Counted from the stretch's first letter, positions 44,093 to 56,944 are shown. The stretch is DNA of 64,000 nucleotides from Sepioteuthis lessoniana (GCA_963585895.1 OY757904.1:161344742-161408741); one strand, 5' to 3'. Program-made: numbers and translations. The notes: generated by a model not told the origin, from the letters alone.

Positions 44093-45100
44093 TGTATTTT
44101 GACTAATCATCGATGGTCAAATGATAAAAATAAACCTGAAATTTCATGTGTTGGTGTTGGTTTTGGTTAGTGTAAACGTGACAAGAGAACTATTTTGCAT
44201 CCAGAAAAGAATTGGGAGCCAGCTTGCTTCTAGGGAATCCAAAGAACGAATGAGAATTCGACCACCATTCACGGAAAAAAAACGTAGAGAGTGGAGTTGT
44301 TGTTGCGAAATCATTGTTGTAGATGACAAGGCATTACGATGACATGAGAGGGCTTTTCGTCTCGTCGCCATCGTTTTCAACTTCGGGTTTGAATATGGTT
44401 CTTTTTGGGGAGGGTGCGGCTTTTGGCCCCTGGTTCTGCCAAAAATCAAAAGCAGATACCCACTGATTTAGAAAGGGAACGGTACTGGTTCATCCGGTAA
44501 GCAAACGCAAGCAGTTTGAATTTTTTCGTACTGCTGTTTATTTCGGTGGCAAAGTGAGAGACAGAGAGATAGCGAGACGGAGCGGCCGGGTTAAATTTTG
44601 CCTTAGGTTAAAATTTGGCCGGCAACAACTTTATTAAGGGAATTCCTTCTGACCCAGCTACCCTTAGAAGACTTAGCTCGCCTAATGTCTTTCCAACTAA
44701 ATGACCCCCAAAAGGGCCTTATTTATGATTATCAAATCGTTAAGTCAGAGGGTTTTTCGATTTCATCTATTTTCCTCCACCAATGTTGACAGTCAACTGG
44801 TTTTCCTTTGTATTTAAAATCCAGTTGCCCTAATTCCGAAAAGTAATTCTAAGGTCTTTGTATGTCACACTCGCCTCTGTTCGAAAAACCTTCACCCAGC
44901 ATAGTAGTCCGAAGTGGGTATCCATCACACACTTCTCTGACCATAAAGCACACAGCCATTTGTCCCCAACGGCTACAATAGTACAGAAATAAAACGGTGA
45001 ATACGATACATAATTCGTTTCAGTGCGACCGCAGTACAAAAAAAAAAGAAAAGAATTAAAAACATTACATTCATTGTAATATCAATCATTACATACATTC
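44089..45100. other. Complex non-repetitive-looking sequence, no gene called
   Basis: Less AT-rich than average. Frames of 73 and 101 codons overlap antisense at 44121-44449, with no domain. A stretch at 44570-45030 is unique in this window. It might be part of an unrecognised element. Confidence 0.4.
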
Positions 45101-45300
45101 TGCTTTGTTTTGGTTTCTTTAATAGCACACCAACCTTCGTAGCTTATTAAATCAAAGCCATCGATGCAGAAAAACATTAGTGGTACTATTTAACCTGTAG
45201 CTGGGGTGGGGATGAGGGAGTTAATACATTTCCATTGTGTATTAGTCTGAATAAAAAAAAATTAATATATGACCCTGGTCAAAGGTGCTAGCATGCTTGG
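45101..45300 (-). mobile_element. SINE-2 copy, worn
   Basis: Tail TTTTGGTTTCTTTAATAGCA then CACCAACCTT, body AACATTAGTGGTACTATTTA. Head largely lost. Confidence 0.65.
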
Positions 45301-45872
45301 TACATGGAAGAGTCTTTTCTAAAAACTTAGAATCCCCACAACCCCACCCCATAGTAGTTTAGAAAAAAAAAGCCCAAGTAAAGAAAGGCCCACAATGCAA
45401 AAAAAAAAAAAAACATGTTAAGGCCAATATCAGAAGACGGGTGAAAATATTTTAAAAAATCTCTTATAAATATACATTAGTCTTGGACTTTAACTAAGTT
45501 AAAACTTATTAGAAAAGAAAGGCCTTTTTTTACGTACACATGGGAAGCACTATGATGGACGTGAAGGTATGCGAATAAACCCTCCGACGGCCAAACTCAA
45601 TGCCTAACCTGGTCCTAGATGATAGTCTCGCGGCTCAACGCTCAGGATCGTCAGTTCGATCGGGGAACTACTGCTGCTAATCTATAAGAGTGGCTCCAAT
45701 AGATTGAGAATAAAAACAGCCATCGAAAGATAACCATGACCCACAATCAAACCACATACATAAACCGCATTGCTCTTCGCGCGGGTAAAAAAAAAGGGCG
45801 CGTCCTGCTGAGGTTGGAGCCCTGGCCTCAGTGTTCGAAAAATCAGCTACATAGCTCAAACAACAAAAACTA

Positions 45873-46522
45873 CTAAAATGCAAACAAACAATACAAATAG
45901 CGACATTTAACGTTAGAACCTTAAATAGAATAGGTCAACTACCGGAGCTGACTGCATCGGTCGTTGAACATTAGATAGACATAATATGCATACAAGAACA
46001 CAGATACACGCACAACGAGGATATCAAATATCACGATACTGGCAATGGATGGACGCTAGCCACTGTATCAGCATGGAAAAACTCGGTCAATGCCACGGTA
46101 GGTGGTGTAGGCATACTTATAGGACCAAGAGCATTAAAATCACTTAATAGCATTGAGAGAATACAACCTAGGATGACGGTGGCTACTTTTAATGGCAATC
46201 CCAGAGCAACAACCATCTCCTGCGACAGCCCTACCAATGTTAGTGAAGAAACTGAACTAGTCGCCTCCTACGATGAGCTATCCTCTCTAGTGCGCTGCAT
46301 TCCGAAACACAACATGCTAGTCATTGGCGGAGACAGGAATGCCCAAATCAGGAAAAACGGAAACAACAAATACAGCCTACACAACACGTCAAATAGGAAT
46401 GGGCAACATCTAACAGATTTCATGATAGAAAATAGATTGACATGTCTCAATACAAACTATCAAAAAAAAAGGAAGGAAAATTATGGACCTAAACATACGC
46501 GAACAATAATAAAGCCCAGATA
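45873..46522 (+). pseudogene. LINE endonuclease domain (APE-like)
   Basis: A frame from about 45873 to 46522 gives IATFNVRTL (N-terminal strand with catalytic Asn), IDIICIQEHRYTH (catalytic Glu), a GGVGILIGP block and IGGDRNAQI, where the family has GDFNAQ; here Phe is changed to Arg. One in-frame TAG lies at 45972-45974. The frame then shifts before SSDHRIV at 46597-46620, the final catalytic SDH motif. It nicks target DNA in active elements; this copy is not intact. Confidence 0.8.
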
Positions 46523-46559
46523 GACTGCGTCTTAATAAACAAGAAATGGAAAAATAGCG

Positions 46560-47410
46560 CAATGAATTAAGAGGCATATTCCTCTTTCGAGGGTGTGTCC
46601 TCCGATCACCGAATAGTCACGGCAAAAATACGACTAAACCTACGAAAAAACGCCACACGAACAGCGACCACCAAATACTATGACTGGGTCCTTCTTAACA
46701 ACAGAGATATTAGAGATAAATATGTATTAGAATTGAGAAACAGATTTGAGACACTACAAGAGAAGACAGAAAAAGGTACCCCAAATGATGAATATGAGAA
46801 TTTCGTCAACGCACACCTCGAGGCAGCAGTGAAGTATATTCCAACAAAACCAAGAGGTAAATATAGAGTCCCATGGGAAACGTTAGCGGTTAGATAAAAG
46901 CGAGCAGACGTGAAAACTGCCTTCAAATGCTCAAGGACAGAACCCAACAAACACAAATGCCCTAAAACTAAAAAAGGCACAAAATGAATTAGTAAGCATG
47001 TATCTAAAAGAACAGACAGAATACATACAAAATCAGATAGATAAGATTAGAGACTCAGTGGAAGATAGGCAATCTAGGATACCCTGGCAAACGATAAACG
47101 AAGGAAGAGCATAACCAAAGCTAAATTGAAAACTACAAACCAACAAGAAAGAATAAAACTATGGAAACAGCATTTCAAAAATCTACCAGGAAACCCACCG
47201 AAAGTTACACATGAACCAATCACCAGAATTATTTGTAAGCAATTAGACATTAGACTAGGACCGTTCACACAAGAAGAACTCGACTCATTTTTTAGAAAAA
47301 TTAAAAATAGGAAAACCGCAGGACTTGACAAGATTCCCCAGAAGTATGGAAGACCAGAAAATTCGAGGACATACTGCTCCAACACTGCAACGCAGTCTAT
47401 AATCAAAATC
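46560..47410 (+). pseudogene. LINE linker between endonuclease and RT
   Basis: Pieces at 46595-46897 (SSDHRIVTAKIRL onward, PNDEYENFVNAHLEAAVKYI) and 47126-47416 (RIKLWKQHFKNLPGNPPKV, QLDIRLGPFTQEELDSFFRK). Separated by frameshifts and stops. The second piece is homologous to the fragment at 16855-17050. Confidence 0.78.
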
Positions 47411-48260
47411 CGATAGACAGATGGATGAAGGGATGCATCCTCCCCTTCCCTAAAAAGGGTGACCTCGGATTAGCCAAAAACTACCGAGGTATAACAATTA
47501 CATCCATGGCAACCAAAATTACAATGCCCAACTACGAAACCGCACTGAACCCAAAATTGACAACATTCTTTGGAAAAACCAAAGTGGCTTCCGAAGAAAT
47601 AGATCGACGACCTCACAAATATTGACCATCCGTAGAATCCTAGAAGGTGTACGGGCAAAAATCCTTCAGGCGTCAATACAATTTGTCGACTTTACCAAGG
47701 CCTTTGATTCCATTCACAGAGGGAAGATGGAACAAATCCTACGGCATACCAAAAGAGACCGTCGCAGCAATAACGATTCTCTATAGAAACACTAAAGTAA
47801 AATACGTTCACCGGATGGAGACACAGAATACTTCGACATACTTCGGCAGGAGTACTACAAGGGGACACGATAGCCCCATACCTCTTTATCATCTGTCTAG
47901 ACGACGTGCTTAGAACATCGATTGATAAAATCAAAGAAAACGGCTTCGAGCTGACAAAGAAAAGAAGCAGAAGGTACCCCGCGAAAACATTTACCGACGC
48001 CGACTACGCCGATGACATAGCGATTTTGGCAAATACACCCAACCAAGCCGAAATACTACTGCATAGTTTGGAACAAGCCGCTGCAAGCATTGGCTTCCAT
48101 GTCAATGCACACAAAACTAAATGCATGTGCTTTAATCAAACAGGTGATATTTCCACACTAGACGGAAGCTCTCTGAAACTGGTAGACAAGTTCATCTACC
48201 TAGGAAGCTGTGTCTCATCAACCAAAAAAGACATCGACACGCGGCTAACGAAGGCATAGA
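47410..48260 (+). pseudogene. LINE reverse transcriptase domain
   Basis: GCILPFPKKGD and NYRGITITSMATK (47425-47520), FVDFTKAFDSIHRGKMEQIL (motif A, about 47685), AGVLQGDTIAPYLFIICLD (motif B, about 47845 in a shifted frame) and DADYADDIAIL (motif C, about 48000-48030), then LVDKFIYLGSCVSST. All catalytic Asp positions are still encoded, but at least four frame changes separate them. Confidence 0.85.
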
Positions 48261-48261
48261 C

Positions 48262-48751
48262 AGCTTACGATAAGCTATCAATCATATGGAAGTCAGACCT
48301 GACCGATAAAATAAAACGCAGTTTCTTCCAAGCTGCGGTCGTATCGATACTGCTATATGGATGCACTCCCTGGACACAAACAAAACGGCTGAAGAAAAAG
48401 CTAGACGGCAATTACACAAGAATGCTGCGAGCAATACTGAACAAGTCCTGGAGGCAACACCCCACAAAGCACCAACTGTACGGCCACCTGCCTCCCATCA
48501 CGAAAACTATCCAAGTTAGACGAACCAGACATGCAGGACACTGCTGGAAAAGCAGGGACGAGCTCGTAAGTGATGTACTCCTATGGACCCCCACATATAG
48601 CCGAGCAAAAGCAGGACGACCAGCTCGAACATACATACAGCAGCTATATGAGGATACGGGTTGTAGCTCTGAAGACCTGCCAGAGGCGATGAACGATAGG
48701 AAGAAGTGGCGAGAGAGGGTCAGGGATATCCGTGCTGGCAGCACGACATGA
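48262..48751 (+). pseudogene. LINE C-terminal domain
   Basis: AYDKLSIIWKSDLTDKIK through LLYGCT, KKLDGNYTRMLRAILNKSWR, the His/Cys-bearing TRHAGHCWKSRDEL, LLWTPTYSRAKAGRPARTY and DLPEAMNDRKKWRERVRDIR. The last frame (48422-48751) is open to the stop, which is formed by the (ATG)n tail. Confidence 0.83.
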
Positions 48752-48767
48752 TGATGATGATGATGAT

Positions 48768-49213
48768 TAGTTTGAAAGTGTATAGAATGATAGCGTGACA
48801 GAAATTTGAACATGTTTACTACAATGTCGCAGTTCAGCACGTTAGCCACAAGGAATTCCTTAAATTTATGTATTAAATATCAACATTAAAATTATACATT
48901 ATGAATGTTAAAATAATCAATTATTAAAAAAAATATGAGTAATGATATTCTCCATTTACATTAAAATTTTTTTCTGAATAAATTACGATGAATATTTAAA
49001 TTAACATCCGTTAGACTAAGAAAAATTTTAAGTTTTTCGGAGCTTTATAAAACACGTCACATCTTAGTTTTAAATCCTTGTAATTGTTTGCAAAAAACTG
49101 ACTTTGTCGTTAAATAATCCAAGGGTTGACGTGCCATAAAAGCAACTATAGTTACACAATAAAGTTTTTCTTGGTTATGCCGCTAAACCAACAACAACGT
49201 TAGGTAAAAAGTG
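48768..49213. other. AT-rich flank with a SINE-2 tail fragment
   Basis: A stretch at about 49100-49150 (GTTAAATAATCCAAGGGTTG then ACGTGCCATAAA) is a SINE-2 tail. The rest is AT-rich. Confidence 0.5.
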
Positions 49214-49275
49214 GAAAAATAAAACAATAAACTCAATTGAATTTAAATTCAATTGAGTTTATTGTTTTATTTTTC
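49214..49275. other. Perfect 62-bp palindrome
   Basis: Arms of 31 bases meet at GAATTT|AAATTC (between 49244 and 49245) with no unpaired loop; the arm runs GAAAAATAAAACAATAAACT then CAATTGAATTT. Partial complementarity continues outward (AGGT and ACCT). Confidence 0.9.
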
Positions 49276-49364
49276 ACCTACACGTCCACTGAATGACTCT
49301 AAACAGTAATTCTCCCTTTATAAATCTTTGGGGAAATGTACATTTGTAGTCTTTACATCCGGGA

Positions 49365-49620
49365 TCACTCGGGCCTGGAGTGGTAGAAAATATTAGAGCC
49401 TCGTCAATGTGCCAACTAAATGTTTAAAATTATTTCTAAGAATACTTGAAACCATATTATTTTGGGTAATGTACAGCCAACTCATTTGTAACCTTTAGAT
49501 CCATGTCCATTCGGACCTGGAGTGGTAGTAACTATAAGATCCTCATCAATGTGCAAAATAAATGTTTAAAATTACTTATATTTTATAAGAATACTTTAAA
49601 CAATATGACTGTAAGCATGT
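49365..49620. repeat. Diverged tandem duplication, about 130-bp unit
   Basis: GGGCCTGGAGTGGTAG, GAGCCTCGTCAATGTGC and ATGTTTAAAATTA occur twice in order (from about 49372 and about 49504). The GGACCTGGAGTGGTAG block is also reminiscent of repeat R4. Confidence 0.7.
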
Positions 49621-49796
49621 AGGGAATAAATAAATAAATAAATATATAATTCAAATTGAATTTAAAAAGAAAATTATCAAATATGCAAAAACTCCCTGAG
49701 GCTTCTGACAGGAAAAAGGGACCTCTCGACAAAAGGACGAAGCTCTTTCTCTTTCAGTAGTGACCGACGAATCGACAACATCCCAATCTCTTGACT

Positions 49797-49857
49797 GCTA
49801 GTGGAAGCCAACGTGGCCGCTCTAAGGTGCCACGTTGGGCTAATCTTTCACTAGAGG
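49797..49857. other. Imperfect inverted repeat
   Basis: CTAGTGGAAGCCAACGTGGC is complemented by GCCACGTTGGGC and, after an 8-base bulge, CACTAG. A stable RNA or DNA hairpin is possible; no gene is attached. Confidence 0.6.
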
Positions 49858-51100
49858 CACTCGTCTCGATTAACAGTATGCCAAAATACAAAAGCTACGA
49901 AATGGACCTATCGAACTATGAACTAAAACACTGAACTTGGACAAACTCCCAAAAGCGACTAACACGTTGTTAAAATTTTAAAATACCAAATGAGGACACA
50001 TATATACTAAGAAACGATTAACGTATTTTTAAACACCTTCACTGGGGAATTCAACCATTTCAATTGTATCCAGGGAAAATTCCCTCACCCATTGAATGGT
50101 TGTTGAACCCAAGAAATAAAGGAAAATTTTAAAAAAAACCTCTTCGTCTCCTATCTGTTGCTGTCTTCTTTCGTATAATTCTTTTTGGGCCTTTTTGTTC
50201 GAGGGGTTGCATCAACAAGACAACTTGGGGTAAAAATAGAATAACCTCAAAATGGATTCAGATAAAAAACGGTAACACTGCTTGCCCTGGCCTCTGCCTG
50301 ACCCCATAGCCAAACAAATAATTATTAAATGAGAATAGTTACTTGAAGAGATAATTGTTTACTAAGGATTATTATTAGTTTCTTCAAACCTTATAATTTC
50401 ATTAAAAAAAAAGCTGACTTCATCAAATAACCCAACAAAGGTTGACATGCCGTAAACCTAACCAATCAATATTTGAACTTGATATACAAAGACAAGGTTT
50501 GGGAATTCTGTTGCCAGCTGACTTTACCAGTACTCTACCGCTGACATTGAGTTATTTTCTGTACTAACAAAGTAAATATTTTGACAATCAGGCGAAAATT
50601 GTCGATTAAGTACATATTTAGTATATGGGTGGTTCACATACACTATAAGTTAATTTGTAGTTATTTATGTAGCGCTGAACAGAATAACAAAACTTCTTTG
50701 AAGAACAACAATGAATGGTGTATTTTTATGACAGAAGTAGACTTGTGTCAGAGTGAGAAAAGGTTCTTTTTGGGTATCAGGTAGCAGTGTCGCAGATAGT
50801 ATTCCAGTTCTTTAGTTCTTTAGTGTGTTGCAGGTAGCAGCGTTAGTTCTTTTGTGTGTGTCGCTGGTAACCGCCGTTATCTTCTTTAGTGGGTATCTGT
50901 GGCAACAGTTATCTTCAGTAAAGGTCGTCAAAGCTGGGTTCCCGTGGCAGGCTAAAGGGATAGAAAAAAATAGTCCTTGAGAGGAAGAAGGAATTAATGC
51001 GCTCTGCCCGCTGACTGGTCAGTGTGTGGCCGAATCGCTTAGCGGGGGGCATTGATTCGCGAGAGAAAATAGATCTGTGACTGTTACACATATAAGGATT
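49858..51100. other. No gene; SINE-2 tail and degenerate repeats
   Basis: A SINE-2 tail lies at about 50410-50460. At 50776-50925 the phrase GGTAGCAG.GT...TTCTTTAGTG recurs about every 45-50 bases in worn form. No coding domain. Confidence 0.45.
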
Positions 51101-53556
51101 TTTAAATGTATCATCAAAGTCAATCCCTAGATCGTATTTCTCATTTAATTTTGTGATTTCCTCCTTACTTCATTTATATTCACCTTTAATATTTTTCTAT
51201 CCAATTTGTGGTACTTAATAATTTTCTATATCAAATTTTGATTTCCAAATATCTTCCCTATATAACAACTGATTTAGATCTCTTGAATACTCATTTTTCT
51301 AGCCTTAAAATAATCAACAAAAAACACAGAATAAGAACATTCAAGAAATTTCGGATCAAAATCGCATTAACATTGAAGTTACATTTTTTATATTTTTCAA
51401 CCAATCAGCTAAAAATACAAAATAAGAACATTCTAGAAAATCCGGCTCAGAAACTAATTAACAGAAAATTTTTAGGCTCTAAAACAAATAAGTAAATATA
51501 CGAATCTGATTAGTCAAGAAATGTCTGCATGCTTGAATTTTAGGACCCGCAATAAAACTATTTTTTGATCCACTTAAGTGACCCCAAAAAGTATAAATAA
51601 CGAAGAATTTAATCAACCAGGTCATTCATTCTTTCCACTTCGAGAGGTCATGAACGGACAGCAGAGAGCTATGCCATAAGACTCGAAGGGAAAAGGCATG
51701 CAACCTTCTTTTACTAATGCGACACGTTGTCGCCAAGATCACAAGAAAACGCACATGCGGACTTAAGAAAACAAAGACCCATCACTTATATATACACACA
51801 CACATACCCATGTATGTAAGTAAAGACAAATTTTTATCTTCTTTACTTCGGCCAACTATGGACCCATTCATTTAATAGACTTTATTAACATGTAAACACA
51901 CACACACACGGGCAAACAATCCTATTTTCATTCAACTGACCACAACTGTATTTTCTACATACACACATAACATGAACATTGTATTTTCTAATTATTTTTA
52001 ACCTGTTTGTTATGATCATTAAATAGTTTGTTTCTTAATGTTCATTGTTGTCATATTCCATTTGTTTACGTGATTGGAAAATTTGTGTTGTATTTGTGGT
52101 GGAACTAAACGTGAAAGTAATACCCGTGAAATACGGACGAGAATTCACTCACGACAAATTGGAGAGTAACATATCCACTAAACAATTACATGTACCCGCT
52201 ACAGATCCATCTGTGTTATTTCTTGTGATAATGGTCTAACAAATAGTTTAACATTATCAGCAAATAATTCTATTTCAGATTTTATATGATTATGTAAATC
52301 ATTCATGAATGTTAAAAGTAACAAATTGATGCAAATGTTATTGAGAGAATAAAGCTAAACATAGGTAAAATTTAAATGCGTGGCTTATGATTTTCGTTGA
52401 TAAATACATAGAAAATTATGAAGAAAGAAATTGACTTTAGTCAGAAATTGAAACAATCATTAACGAATGGAAATAGGGTTGTCATATATAAAGGAATTTT
52501 TTTTTTTCTAATTCTTACATTTGCGAATTTCACAAAGAATGTGATCTGTTCAATTTTTTAAAAGTTCTTTTCTTATGTTTGCATAAACTATTGTGCTGGT
52601 TATAAAAGCGATTAATATTGCAAATCGTAAGGTAATTATTACTCAACCCAGGGGAAATAGAAAACTTGCCTATTGGCTGTTGTGGATTTTTACACGTTCA
52701 ACAATGGAAAAAGCAAAAATTCTTGCAAGACACGTTTTCTTCTTTATTTCAACAATAATTCATTCTTGCCAGAAGCAAATCAGCTGTTGATGCCATCTCA
52801 TTGCCAAAAGGTTCAGTTCAATTAAGAAAGCTGTTCATGAAGGACACACAGTTTGTCCAATGATTTTATGCCATTAACTGTTCCCCAAAAAGTTATTTTT
52901 AATGCTATGAAAAACTGGAAACAAGAAAATTAAAAGGGAAAAGCTAATTTTATTTCTAATAATTTCGTTATTAGTCAAACTTGATATGTTTGACAAAAAT
53001 GCCTTTTTGTGAAACCTTAATAAATGTAGTCATGAAAGTAAATGGTTCATTTTATTAATTTTAACTGTGAAAAACAAATCAGTTTCGTTTGGTGAATAGA
53101 AACAATTAAGTCTTAAATCAGATACTTAAAACTTTTATCCTGTCAGTTCATTTTCTGATGTTAATTTATTTAAAATGTTAATTACCCTGTTCTCAAAGTT
53201 TATTGCGGACTAGCTGACGTATTCGCACTTCGTTATGAAATTTTTTCCAATTTGCAAAATACCAAAAAGAAAATTACTCCCCTCACCAAACAGGAATTAA
53301 GTGATTCTATATGTGTATGGGGGGGACTATATTTTGTTTTCATTCTAGTCGTCGTTAAACAATTTGTTCTTAATTTCTCGTTTCGTTTTCTTTTGCTCGC
53401 GTACATGTCTATGTTGGTTGGTGGCCTATTTTTCAAAAACAATGAAAAAAGTTTAAATATTTACATACTTTTAAAATTACACTCCTTTTTTAAAACTCAA
53501 TAAAATTAGAATAACTTTTTCGCTTTCCTATAAAAAGTTATACAAAAATCTATAGC
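51101..53556. other. AT-rich sequence, no gene recognised
   Basis: Open frames up to 95 codons (51208-51495) are Lys/Asn/Ile-rich without a domain. An isolated TATA-like AGTATAAATAAC lies at about 51590-51601. Confidence 0.45.
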
Positions 53557-53557
53557 A

Positions 53558-53620
<63 letters not shown>
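53557..53620. repeat. (TA)n microsatellite
   Basis: About 31 TA units. Confidence 0.96.
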
Positions 53621-53622
<2 letters not shown>

Positions 53623-53724
53623 TCGCATAATGCAAAGCTCTTCAAACGAATTGAGCACTCTGGTTTGCAGTAGGGTAGAAAATGTAAACAAATGAACGCT
53701 GCTGCTGTTTCTACATGATACCTT

Positions 53725-53855
53725 ATAATTCCGAGCGGTCTGATACTAAGTCTAACGTAAAGTTGGGAGGGTTTCGATCCCAGCTTCAAGCGTCCTACGT
53801 GTCTAGACACACTAAAGAGTTGTGATACAACGAAATAGTCTGTCTATGGATGACA

Positions 53856-53856
<1 letters not shown>
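53725..53856 (+). mobile_element. SINE-6 copy
   Basis: B-box-like GGTTTCGATCCCAGC at about 53770, then CACTAAAGAGTTGTGATACA, ACGAAATAG and TCTGTCTATGGATGAC, as in the copy at 10825. A TA microsatellite follows directly. Confidence 0.68.

Positions 53857-53913
<57 letters not shown>
53857..53913. repeat. (TA)n microsatellite at a SINE 3' end
   Basis: About 28 TA units starting at the SINE-6 end. Confidence 0.95.
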
Positions 53914-53917
<4 letters not shown>

Positions 53918-56394
53918 GTGGAATAAAACAATTACAAATAACACAAGGCAGTTTTTTATTGTGCAAATATAAACACCATTTGTTATCACATATAATACAC
54001 ACTGCACGTTGATCATACGCATTAACAATTTAATATAATATAGGCCGTTTGATTTTAGCGTAGGTGCTGAAACACGTACAGAAATTCGATATGTTAATAG
54101 TTTTATAATGTAATTTTTATTTTGTGTCTAAATTTCCTGAACCTTTTGAACTCGTAAAGCAAACATTTTGGAGTGAAGTAGATTACCTGATATACAGATT
54201 ATAAAAGGTTTAAAAGAGCAATCATTCATAGGCCTTCTTTTAATGGAATAATGGAATAGTCTTATAGAAAAAATGTCTGCGGAACGGTGGAAAGTTTCAA
54301 TGTTTGCTTTTAATAGTTGTTTCCTTTGTCCTTATCAATTTATCTTTTGTAAATTATTGAGTTCAGGTCCAGAGTGTCTAAACCTCAACCGAACTGATTC
54401 ACTGGGCAATAAGGATCCATCAAGAAGACCACACCAGCAATAAGTAGCTAATCATTGATTCGATATTTTCTTCTGTTCCCTCAATTTCCTTTCCATCACC
54501 TGATTACTGAAACTAAGTATCACAGTAATCATGGATATTCACTAGAGACTTGTTTTTAACCGGAGACATTTTAATAGGAAATATATAAACATTGAAAACA
54601 TATGTCGTTTTTCGTTTGCCAAGCATTGCCATTATGTCTGTTTTATTCTTTTCACATTTCTTATTGATCGACTTTTTCTACAGAATATATTTAATGCATT
54701 CTTCCTTCTTTCGTTTCAGTTTTACATTTTCCCTCCTGATAAAACTGGCTAAGAATCTTCAGAAAGATCACTTTATGTAAGTTCCCTTATAAACAAAATA
54801 CAATGCAGATGCAATGATATTTGATTGATGTATTTAGATATTATCGTTATGTTAAAACTTTCTGGGCGATTCCAGTCGATAGATTTTATTTGTAATAATT
54901 AAAACCTGTTAGATTAAAAGTGATATCTTATCATATTTTGCAGCTGTATTATGATGCTTACATCAGAATTCTATTGTGGCTAATAATTTTCAAGAAATAT
55001 TGCCAAATATTTATTTTGTCCAGATAAATACAATTTCTTATGTCTTTTTTATTTTAGAACTCTCCGTGAAGCCTAGAATGTACCAAGTGCACCCCCCCAC
55101 TGCAGAAGAGTAAAAATCCCCACCCTCATTAAAAGAGGTGTTTTGGATATGACAAAAAACAGCATCCAGTTCTAAGTCTCTAATTTGAAACTCTGGAGAG
55201 TGTATAATCACCTCGTCGATAACATTACTTCAAGTTCCACTGGCTTGAAATCATAGAATGTTTAAAATGATTGTGAAGGTAATTGGATTTTGCATAAAAT
55301 AACCCAGAAAGAATTTACATGCCATAAAACCAACCAACGATTAATAATGTTTTTTATTTCATCGTATCTATTTTTGTCATATCTACTGTCCTTAGGTATA
55401 TTTAAACTTGTAATTTGCACCTTTTCCCACTGATGTATATCAGAACTGTTTTATGAACGGATTTAGCACCTGATTTCCACAACTCCAGGTCAGTATTATT
55501 TAGTAATTCTATGGGGGGGGGTCTAAGAAATCTGTATATCTATACTTGCTAAGAGAATCAATGTGTATACTGCTTTTAATTTTTTTTTTCTTTGACTCTT
55601 ATTTTATTTTGTTTCATGACAGTTGATGTGTTCCCTTCTTCATCAATGTTCCGCCAATTCTGATAGGTTGGTCCATTGTTTATCGTTTTATAAATTTCAA
55701 GGTTTATTTTTCTTGTTTCTCTTTGCATTCTCTAAAACCCTGGACACACCATGAAAGGTTCTTGTTTGTCATAAACACTGAACTCAAACAAAAAAGATAA
55801 CTAGAAAATATAAGCATTTATTATGAAGGTATAAAAGTAGATTTTATCAAAGTACACAATGGATTTTATTTTCCAATCTTGTAGTCTACTAATCTAACCT
55901 TGTTTCATAAATTTGTTGTGCTTTCTTCTAACATGTTCAACCAATTTTGATTTAATAAATAACGAACCATTGCTTTATGATATTCTTCAAGCTTTATTTT
56001 TTAGGGAACATATCATTTCACCTTTATTTTTAGGAGACATCATTTCCTATTTATATATATTCCGATCAGAATCCACATAGAGTTGACTTTTTACATTAAA
56101 AAAAATCAGAATGAATTTGCTGAATTGACTCTATAACATTTTCTATACAAGTTTCTTGGTGGTTGTGTTTCATAGAATAACAACCCTTAAAAGCTATTAA
56201 ATGCCAGATTCTCTCTCACTCTCTCTCTCTCTATATATATAATAGTTGGTGTGTAACATTTTTAATGTGCCAGAGCTCATTTGTTAGCACACAATTAAAT
56301 GTTTCCAAGTATTGCTATGTAATTCTAATTCAATTTATAGTGATTTGTTTGCACACAGTTTCAAGTATAGTAAATGATTAAATAGTTCTATTTG
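53914..56394. other. AT-rich sequence with one SINE-2 tail
   Basis: A SINE-2 tail occurs at about 55290-55345 (AAATAACCCAGAAAGAATTT then ACATGCCATAAA), attached to a worn body from about 55070. No gene recognised. Confidence 0.45.
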
Positions 56395-56605
56395 ACATAT
56401 TGATAGAACCCAAACAGGTACTACCACTCGAGGTCAGAGTGGAAATGGGAGTAATGACACTGATGGAGTTCTCCACATTTCCCAAAGCTCCAAGACTGGA
56501 CCCTCACTATCATATGCAGTTTAGTGCCATATCTAGGACACACTTTGTGGGAGGTCTTAACCATCTGCAGAGATACAATCAGCATATTCTCTATGTTTCT
56601 TGAAT
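56395..56605 (-). repeat. Interspersed repeat R4, copy 3
   Basis: Inverted R4 blocks: CGAGGTCAGAGTGG (complement of the terminal block) and TATCATATGCAGTTTAGTGC. The open frame 56400-56603 is incidental. Confidence 0.65.
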
Positions 56606-56944
56606 GACCATTTTAAAAATGACTGGCTGAAATATGAAAATAAAGAAAAAGCAATGATTAATATTTGAAACAAGGTAAACGTAGCAGGTTGAGTGTAAGA
56701 ATTTCTATTGGATCAAATTTGGTTAGAAAAGGAAATTTATATTTCTGAATCATTTTCTTTTGGAAAAATAACTTGAACAATAAGTTTAGAAATTTCAAAA
56801 GAAATAAGAACATTCATGATGAGAAAGAAGAAAAAAAAAGAAGGAAGAAAAGGAAATGAATCGTCTCATGAGAAGATTTTCTTTTGTCAGCAATGTTTTT
56901 TATTACCCACCAAATTAAATATATCTATCACCTAAGATCCAACT

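Larger units (their letters stand above)
45570..48767 (+). mobile_element. RTE-like LINE, near full length, decayed
   Basis: An about 3.2-kb element with 5' leader, APE-type endonuclease, RT, C-terminal domain and an (ATG)n 3' tail (48749-48767). There is one coding unit rather than two. The single-ORF layout and trinucleotide tail fit the RTE group; the clade call is from recall. Stops and frameshifts split the reading frame into at least eight pieces. Confidence 0.82.
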
